Below are positions 1 to 2,706 of a stretch of DNA of 6,183 nucleotides, one piece after another. The stretch lies in contig JAQTNZ010000170.1 of assembly GCA_028713595.1 (NCBI GenBank), forward strand, positions 1 through 6,183, written 5' to 3'. A model generated the notes under the pieces. That model saw nothing but the letters and a program-made list of their open reading frames with translations. It was not told the origin of the DNA and did not search any database. Numbering within the stretch: position 1 is the stretch's first letter; each line of letters opens with the position of its first letter. The translations under genes were made by a program, and so were the position numbers. The stretch is from Methylovulum sp. (GTDB lineage: Bacteria; Pseudomonadota; Gammaproteobacteria; Methylococcales; Methylomonadaceae).

Positions 1-5
1 ACGAT

Positions 6-85
6 GTAGGTCGGGTTAGCGATAGCGTAACCCGACATGTGCCGTTTGGATAAAGTCGGGTTACGCTATCGCTAACCCGACCTAC
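6..85. repeat. REP doublet (REPIN-like inverted repeat)
   Basis: Positions 6-36 and 55-85 are perfect 31-nt reverse complements separated by an 18-nt spacer. Each arm is a palindrome of its own: in the left arm a GTAG foot (6-9) precedes a hairpin whose 9-bp stem pairs 10-18 with 28-36. The right arm mirrors this and ends in CTAC (82-85). A GTAG tetranucleotide next to a short hairpin is the standard form of REP sequences mobilised by RAYT (Y1-type) transposases, and two REPs in opposite orientation form a REPIN. No RAYT gene lies in the window, so the element would be moved in trans. Confidence 0.8.
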
Positions 86-111
86 TACAACCGTATCTTT
101 TTGATAATAAA

Positions 112-139
112 TACAAAAAATCTTAACTTAATGGCAGTG
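112..139 (-). repeat. Insertion-sequence end-like repeat, copy 1
   Basis: The core CTTAACTTAATGGCAGTG (122-139) recurs exactly at 215-232, and a TACAAA stretch precedes it in both places. Read on the minus strand it begins CACTGCC and continues ATTAAGTTAAG, which resembles from memory the terminal repeats of IS4-type elements. No transposase is present, so this would be a relic end. The bases that follow (152-169) form a weak CCCAC/GTGGG hairpin. The IS assignment is inference. Confidence 0.4.
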
Positions 140-206
140 ACGCGCTGCGTACCCACGGGGCAGTGTGGGAACGAGGGTTCTATTTTTATCTTGTTGAAAT
201 TACAGG

Positions 207-232
207 TACAAATCCTTAACTTAATGGCAGTG
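207..232 (-). repeat. Insertion-sequence end-like repeat, copy 2
   Basis: This is the second copy of the 18-nt core, 93 bp after the first and in the same orientation, again preceded by TACAAA. It ends at 232 and recognisable mprF-like coding sequence starts at once at 233. That sharp junction is what a transposon end inserted in a gene would leave. The two copies are direct, not inverted, so they are not the two ends of one intact element. Confidence 0.45.
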
Positions 233-470
233 GCCCTTGGCTGGGGTTGGAGCGGCGGCCTTTAGCACCGTTGTGGCATAAAATGGGTGCGGCCATTTTT
301 GACCTGGGCGACCCATTTTCCAATTTTGAAGGCCTTGACGAATACAAGGCAAAATTTTCACCGCACTGGCAGCCGCGTTATCTGGCAACCCCTGGGGGGC
401 AATGCCTTATGCCTTAATGGCCGTCACCCGCCAAATTGCCGGAAGTTGGCAAGGGGTTTTTGGCAAATGA
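233..470 (+). pseudogene. 3' remnant of an mprF-like phosphatidylglycerol lysyltransferase gene, frameshifted
   Basis: Translating from 232 gives about 56 residues including LGLERRPLAPLWHKMGA, a stretch reading NFEGLDEYKAKFSPHWQPRY, and then YLATPGG. The frame then reaches a stop at 415-417. Moving to the next frame at the G run (394-399) continues with MPYALMAVTRQIAGSWQGVF, then GK and TGA (468-470). One lost G in that run explains the break. The order of motifs (E-R-LAPLW, NF-GL--YK-KF, W-PRYLA-PGG, a final LI/IAG segment) matches the end of the DUF2156 domain of MprF-type enzymes, which transfer lysine from lysyl-tRNA to phosphatidylglycerol at the inner membrane. Only about 79 residues of a protein normally several hundred long remain. 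The 5' part is replaced by the repeat that ends at 232. The family call is from memory of the motif pattern. The remnant cannot be functional. Confidence 0.75.
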
Positions 471-1080
471 GCGTTAAAAGTCCCGGGTAATGGATTAACA
501 ACTGATAGTGCACTGCTTCATCCCAAAGGCTGGGGCTTTGGGGACGGGGTGGCGTAACGCTAGGTTTTAATACACTTTTAGTGTATCGAAGAGTGATGGG
601 AGCGTTAACAAGCGGCCCGAAAAGCGACTACGAAAGTGACTTGTCCCAGTAATTTAAAGCGAAAATCACTACCTCCATCCCATCTGCTTACCGGCAATCG
701 CCCTATCCGCCATCCGAAACAATTGGCGATGATTGACTTGCGGTGTGGCTCCCCCCTATCGCAATTCTGCCACACAGTTACCATTTACCAATTTCTTTTT
801 ATTTTTTATGAATTTTTTATCCCGTCCCCCTGTCTATTCGAGAACCCTTGTAATTGGCGTTAGATATCCGAACGGGTGCATTTTTCGCTCCCGCCGCATT
901 TTTGCTGACAAACGGCCTAAAAATTAGGCAGTGCTGGAAACAGGGGCTTTAGTCATTGGGATTGGATCGGAAAAACATCGGTTTATGCTAGTATTTATTA
1001 AAATAATCAATGGCTTAAATAAATAAAGCCCGTGGTTTCAGGACAGCTTGGCTAAGGGGGTTTATTGCAAAAGATATAAA
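471..1080. other. Intergenic region without a supported gene
   Basis: No reading frame here looks like protein; the short open frames at 636-863 and 733-927 have low-complexity translations, no family motifs and no ribosome binding site. Small inverted repeats are visible: CCCAAAG/CTTTGGG (522-528 with 536-542), ATACAC/GTGTAT (570-575 with 581-586) and GCCTAA/TTAGGC (915-920 with 924-929). None has a convincing T tract. From about 940 the base composition becomes clearly AT-rich and stays so up to the repressor gene. Confidence 0.5.
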
Positions 1081-1092
1081 AATACCCATTTG

Positions 1093-1112
1093 TTTGTGAT
1101 AAGGTTCACAAA
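1093..1112. promoter_or_regulatory. CRP-type binding site 1
   Basis: TTTGTGA (1093-1099) and TCACAAA (1106-1112) are perfect inverted half-sites six bases apart, containing the TGTGA-N6-TCACA core of the cAMP receptor protein (CRP/Vfr) family. The centre is at about 1102.5, roughly 52 bases before the transcription start expected from the promoter at 1120-1148. That is not one of the classical class I or II distances, so the direction of regulation is open. Confidence 0.6.
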
Positions 1113-1119
1113 TATAGTT

Positions 1120-1148
1120 TAGACATAGACGTATATTAGCGTTATACT
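1120..1148 (+). promoter_or_regulatory. Sigma70-like promoter P1
   Basis: A -35 hexamer TAGACA (1120-1125, five of six consensus bases) and a -10 hexamer TATACT (1143-1148, five of six) are separated by an ideal 17 bp. Initiation would fall near 1155. The transcript would run towards the repressor gene, about 300 bases away, unless it ends at the possible terminator at 1325-1357. The match is good but was found by eye in AT-rich DNA. Confidence 0.5.
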
Positions 1149-1193
1149 GCGAGGTTTATCATAGATATTAGCCCAAAAAAAGGCCACCAACAG

Positions 1194-1209
1194 TGTGAAT
1201 AATATCACA
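1194..1209. promoter_or_regulatory. CRP-type binding site 2
   Basis: TGTGA (1194-1198), six bases, then TCACA (1205-1209) gives a second exact TGTGA-N6-TCACA core, 99 bp from the first, centre to centre. It lies about 46 bases downstream of the expected P1 start, where binding would be expected to block P1, and about 76 bases upstream of the start expected from the -10-like TATACT at 1266-1271. Confidence 0.6.
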
Positions 1210-1243
1210 TTTTAAAATAGCGCTTGCTGTGTTAAATGTTGGA

Positions 1244-1271
1244 TTGCATTTTTTAGACAACGGCTTATACT
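1244..1271 (+). promoter_or_regulatory. Possible weak promoter P2
   Basis: TATACT (1266-1271) is a good -10 hexamer, identical to that of P1. The best -35 at a suitable distance is TTGCAT (1244-1249), which matches the consensus only in TTG, with a 16-bp spacer. A promoter with a poor -35 and an upstream CRP-type site would be consistent with activator dependence, but the site at 1194-1209 is about 76 bases from the expected start, which is not a standard activating distance. Confidence 0.3.
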
Positions 1272-1324
1272 GGTAATTGAGAAACACATATCTTTTGCAG
1301 TGACTTTTTAATTGTCCGATGAGT

Positions 1325-1357
1325 CAATGGCTGTTGCGCATGACCGTTGCCTTTTTT
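1325..1357 (+). terminator. Possible intrinsic terminator before the repressor gene
   Basis: CAATGG (1325-1330) can pair with CCGTTG (1344-1349) through six pairs including one G-U. After two further bases comes a run of six T (1352-1357). The stem is short and its 13-base loop is large, so termination would be weak. If real, it would end RNAs from P1 or P2 at about 200 or 80 nt, or act as an attenuator in the repressor leader. Confidence 0.25.
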
Positions 1358-1365
1358 ATAAGTTG

Positions 1366-1380
1366 TAATGTATTACATTA
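1366..1380. promoter_or_regulatory. Perfect 15-bp palindrome, candidate repressor operator
   Basis: TAATGTA (1366-1372) and TACATTA (1374-1380) are exact inverted repeats around one central T. The site lies 27 bp upstream of the TATAAT box at 1408-1413, overlapping or just upstream of its -35 region. It is the right size and place for a dimeric helix-turn-helix repressor to bind and control its own gene. Use by the protein encoded at 1459-2163 is inference. Confidence 0.45.
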
Positions 1381-1407
1381 GTAGCAATAATTTGATTTCC
1401 AAAATTT

Positions 1408-1413
1408 TATAAT
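1408..1413 (+). promoter_or_regulatory. -10 box of the repressor gene
   Basis: TATAAT is a perfect -10 hexamer 45 bases before the ATG at 1459. At 16-18 bp upstream only CAATAA-like sequence is found, so the -35 element is weak. Initiation near 1420 would give a leader of about 39 bases. Confidence 0.45.
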
Positions 1414-1458
1414 ACTTTGGCAATACGCGCTCACTTTAACCCATGAAATTACCTCCTT

Positions 1459-2163
1459 ATGAAGACTTTAGCAGATAGAATCAACCAAAAAATGTCCGAA
1501 CAACGGCTTACCCAACAATCATTGGCAGAGCGTGCAGGCTTGTCACAAGCCGCCATCTACAAGCTGACATCGGGCAAAACTAAGGAAACCAAAAAACTGA
1601 TCCAACTGGCTGCCGCCCTTAACGTGGACATGCAATGGTTGGCTACCGGCACGATGCGTGCCAATCCTGCCACCGCCGCCAATGCCGAATTGTTGGGCGG
1701 TTTTGAAGAATGGGACAGCAACACCCCGTTGCTGGACGATGAGGTGGAATTGCCGTTTTTACGCGAAGTTGAAGTGTCCGCAGGCACAGGCAAATTCCAT
1801 GTTGAAGAAAATCCAGCCTCGAAATTGCGTTTTGCCAAAGCCACCCTCAAGCGCGTGGGTGTCAGCTCAGAAAACGCCGCCTGTGTACGGGTGTCGGGTG
1901 ACAGCATGGAGCCGGTCATGCCTGATGGCTGCACCGTCGGCATTGACACCAGCAGCAAACGCATCAAAGACGGCGACATCTACGCGATAGACTATGACGG
2001 GCAACTGTTGGTCAAACGCCTGTACCGTATCTTGGGCGGCGGCGGCGGCGTGCGCATCCGCAGCTATAACGAGAGCGAATATCAGGACGTGGAATGTATG
2101 GGCGAAGAAATGTCCAAGCTCAATGTGTTGGGACGGGTATTTTGGTGGTCGGTGTTACGCTAA
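1459..2163 (+). CDS. CI/LexA-like repressor (XRE helix-turn-helix plus S24 peptidase domain)
   Basis: This 234-aa cytoplasmic DNA-binding protein has the architecture of phage CI and PrtR-type repressors. Residues 5-65 form an XRE helix-turn-helix, with LTQQSLAERAGLSQAAIYK at 17-35. Residues about 98-232 form a LexA/S24 domain: a predicted self-cleavage bond Ala108-Gly109 in VSAGTG, nucleophile Ser149 in GDSMEPVMPDG, and the general base Lys186 in LLVKRLYR. All catalytic parts are present, so RecA-stimulated self-cleavage on DNA damage is likely (family knowledge). Five Gly at 193-197 come from a GGC repeat. An in-frame stop at 1444-1446 rules out an upstream start, yet the ATG has no Shine-Dalgarno; it overlaps ACCTCCTTA, the sequence of the 16S rRNA 3' end. 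No phage genes are adjacent, so it may be a prophage relic or a domesticated SOS-type regulator. It could bind the palindrome at 1366-1380. Confidence 0.92.
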   Translation: MKTLADRINQKMSEQRLTQQSLAERAGLSQAAIYKLTSGKTKETKKLIQLAAALNVDMQWLATGTMRANPATAANAELLGGFEEWDSNTPLLDDEVELPFLREVEVSAGTGKFHVEENPASKLRFAKATLKRVGVSSENAACVRVSGDSMEPVMPDGCTVGIDTSSKRIKDGDIYAIDYDGQLLVKRLYRILGGGGGVRIRSYNESEYQDVECMGEEMSKLNVLGRVFWWSVLR

Positions 2164-2177
2164 CTGGCAACTGTTGA

Positions 2178-2210
2178 AAAGGCGGCAACAAACCGTTTGC
2201 TGCCGCCTTT
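2178..2210 (+). terminator. Terminator hairpin after the repressor gene
   Basis: AAAGGCGGCA (2178-2187) pairs perfectly with TGCCGCCTTT (2201-2210). An inner CAAA/TTTG helix (2189-2192 with 2196-2199) extends the stem after one mismatch. It starts 15 bases after the repressor stop codon. The T tract is limited to the TTT at the stem end and a later TTT, so termination is likely but not certain. Confidence 0.6.
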
Positions 2211-2270
2211 CTGAAATTTGCTTGCCACCTAGCAGCAGTAGGGCTTTGCCTGTCATAATTGGGCAACTCT

Positions 2271-2314
2271 AAGCAGGGGCGCGTTAAACCGCCGATTTAA
2301 CGCGCCCCCTGCTT
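2271..2314. repeat. Long GC-rich hairpin
   Basis: The left arm 2271-2288 begins AAGCAGGGGCGCG and the right arm 2296-2314 is its reverse complement apart from one extra C, giving an 18-bp helix around a 7-base loop (CCGCCGA). No T run follows on either strand, so a classical terminator is unlikely. It could be a palindromic intergenic repeat, or a secondary structure that blocks read-through between the repressor gene and the Sel1-protein gene. Confidence 0.55.
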
Positions 2315-2474
2315 AAACGTAAATGTTAACCGCCTTAAAATCCCCCTCATCGCCTATCAGGGTTACTTAGCCCCTGTCAGCGTCAAAAATCGCCCATGCT
2401 CCCGATAGCTGCCAAACTTTAAAAGCAGGCAGCTTTTGTCCAATGGCCTTGTAGGCATTCCCACGCAATGCCTC
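2313..2474 (-). pseudogene. Protein-like decayed minus-strand frame, unidentified
   Basis: Read from 2474 down to 2313, one frame gives a plausible protein composition with segments LRGNAYKAIGQKLPAF, VWQLSGAWAIFDADRG, an in-frame TAA, then VTLIGDEGDFKAVNIYV and a second TAA. I do not recognise a family. Upstream in this frame a TGA appears within 20 codons. It may be a fragment of a dead gene, or part of a dispersed intergenic repeat whose translation only looks protein-like. The rest of the 2211-2706 gap holds no supported gene. Confidence 0.2.
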
Positions 2475-2562
2475 TTTAGGTCTTTGCCGTCACGTCAAAA
2501 CACGCTTGCCCCAGCCATTTGGGTTGGCTATTGCCTTGAAATAGTTGCGTGGACACTTTTGC

Positions 2563-2586
2563 CACCTAGCTTAAAAAGGCTAGGTG
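2563..2586. repeat. CACCTAGC/GCTAGGTG hairpin
   Basis: CACCTAGC (2563-2570) and GCTAGGTG (2579-2586) form a perfect 8-bp stem around TTAAAAAG. The 12-mer TTGCCACCTAGC at 2559-2570 also occurs at 2222-2233, on the other side of the same gap. The block between the two copies may therefore be one inserted repeat unit. Confidence 0.35.
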
Positions 2587-2659
2587 AATGGGGTGGCATG
2601 TTTTCCCATCGCTAAAAACCGCCAAAACCCACCGCCACTATTACCCCACCCAAACAACA

Positions 2660-2679
2660 TGGGTTAGAATAACAACCCA
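2660..2679 (+). promoter_or_regulatory. Possible promoter and operator of the Sel1-protein gene
   Basis: TAGAAT (2665-2670) is a five-of-six -10 hexamer 36 bases before the ATG at 2707. No good -35 is seen. An inverted repeat TGGGTT/AACCCA (2660-2665 with 2674-2679) spans it and could be an operator. The following leader is C- and A-rich with no Shine-Dalgarno sequence. Confidence 0.25.
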
Positions 2680-2706
2680 CCCACACAACCCAATCCAAAA
2701 TCCCCT

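Noticed and set aside
287..490. 67-codon open frame starting with GTG
   Set aside because: It is a shadow in another frame of the mprF-like remnant; the MprF-like motifs are read from the other two plus-strand frames.
636..927. Two overlapping open frames on the plus strand
   Set aside because: No ribosome binding site, no family motifs, and compositions typical of random AT-rich sequence.
1443..1459. Perfect minus-strand ribosome binding site and ATG, suggesting a divergent cro-like gene
   Set aside because: The minus-strand frame stops after two codons and nearby minus frames are also closed, so no gene can be supported. It is kept only as an oddity at the repressor start.
1557..1979. 140-codon minus-strand frame inside the repressor gene
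   Set aside because: It lies wholly antisense to a gene with intact HTH and S24 motifs and has a shadow-like Ser/Pro-rich composition.
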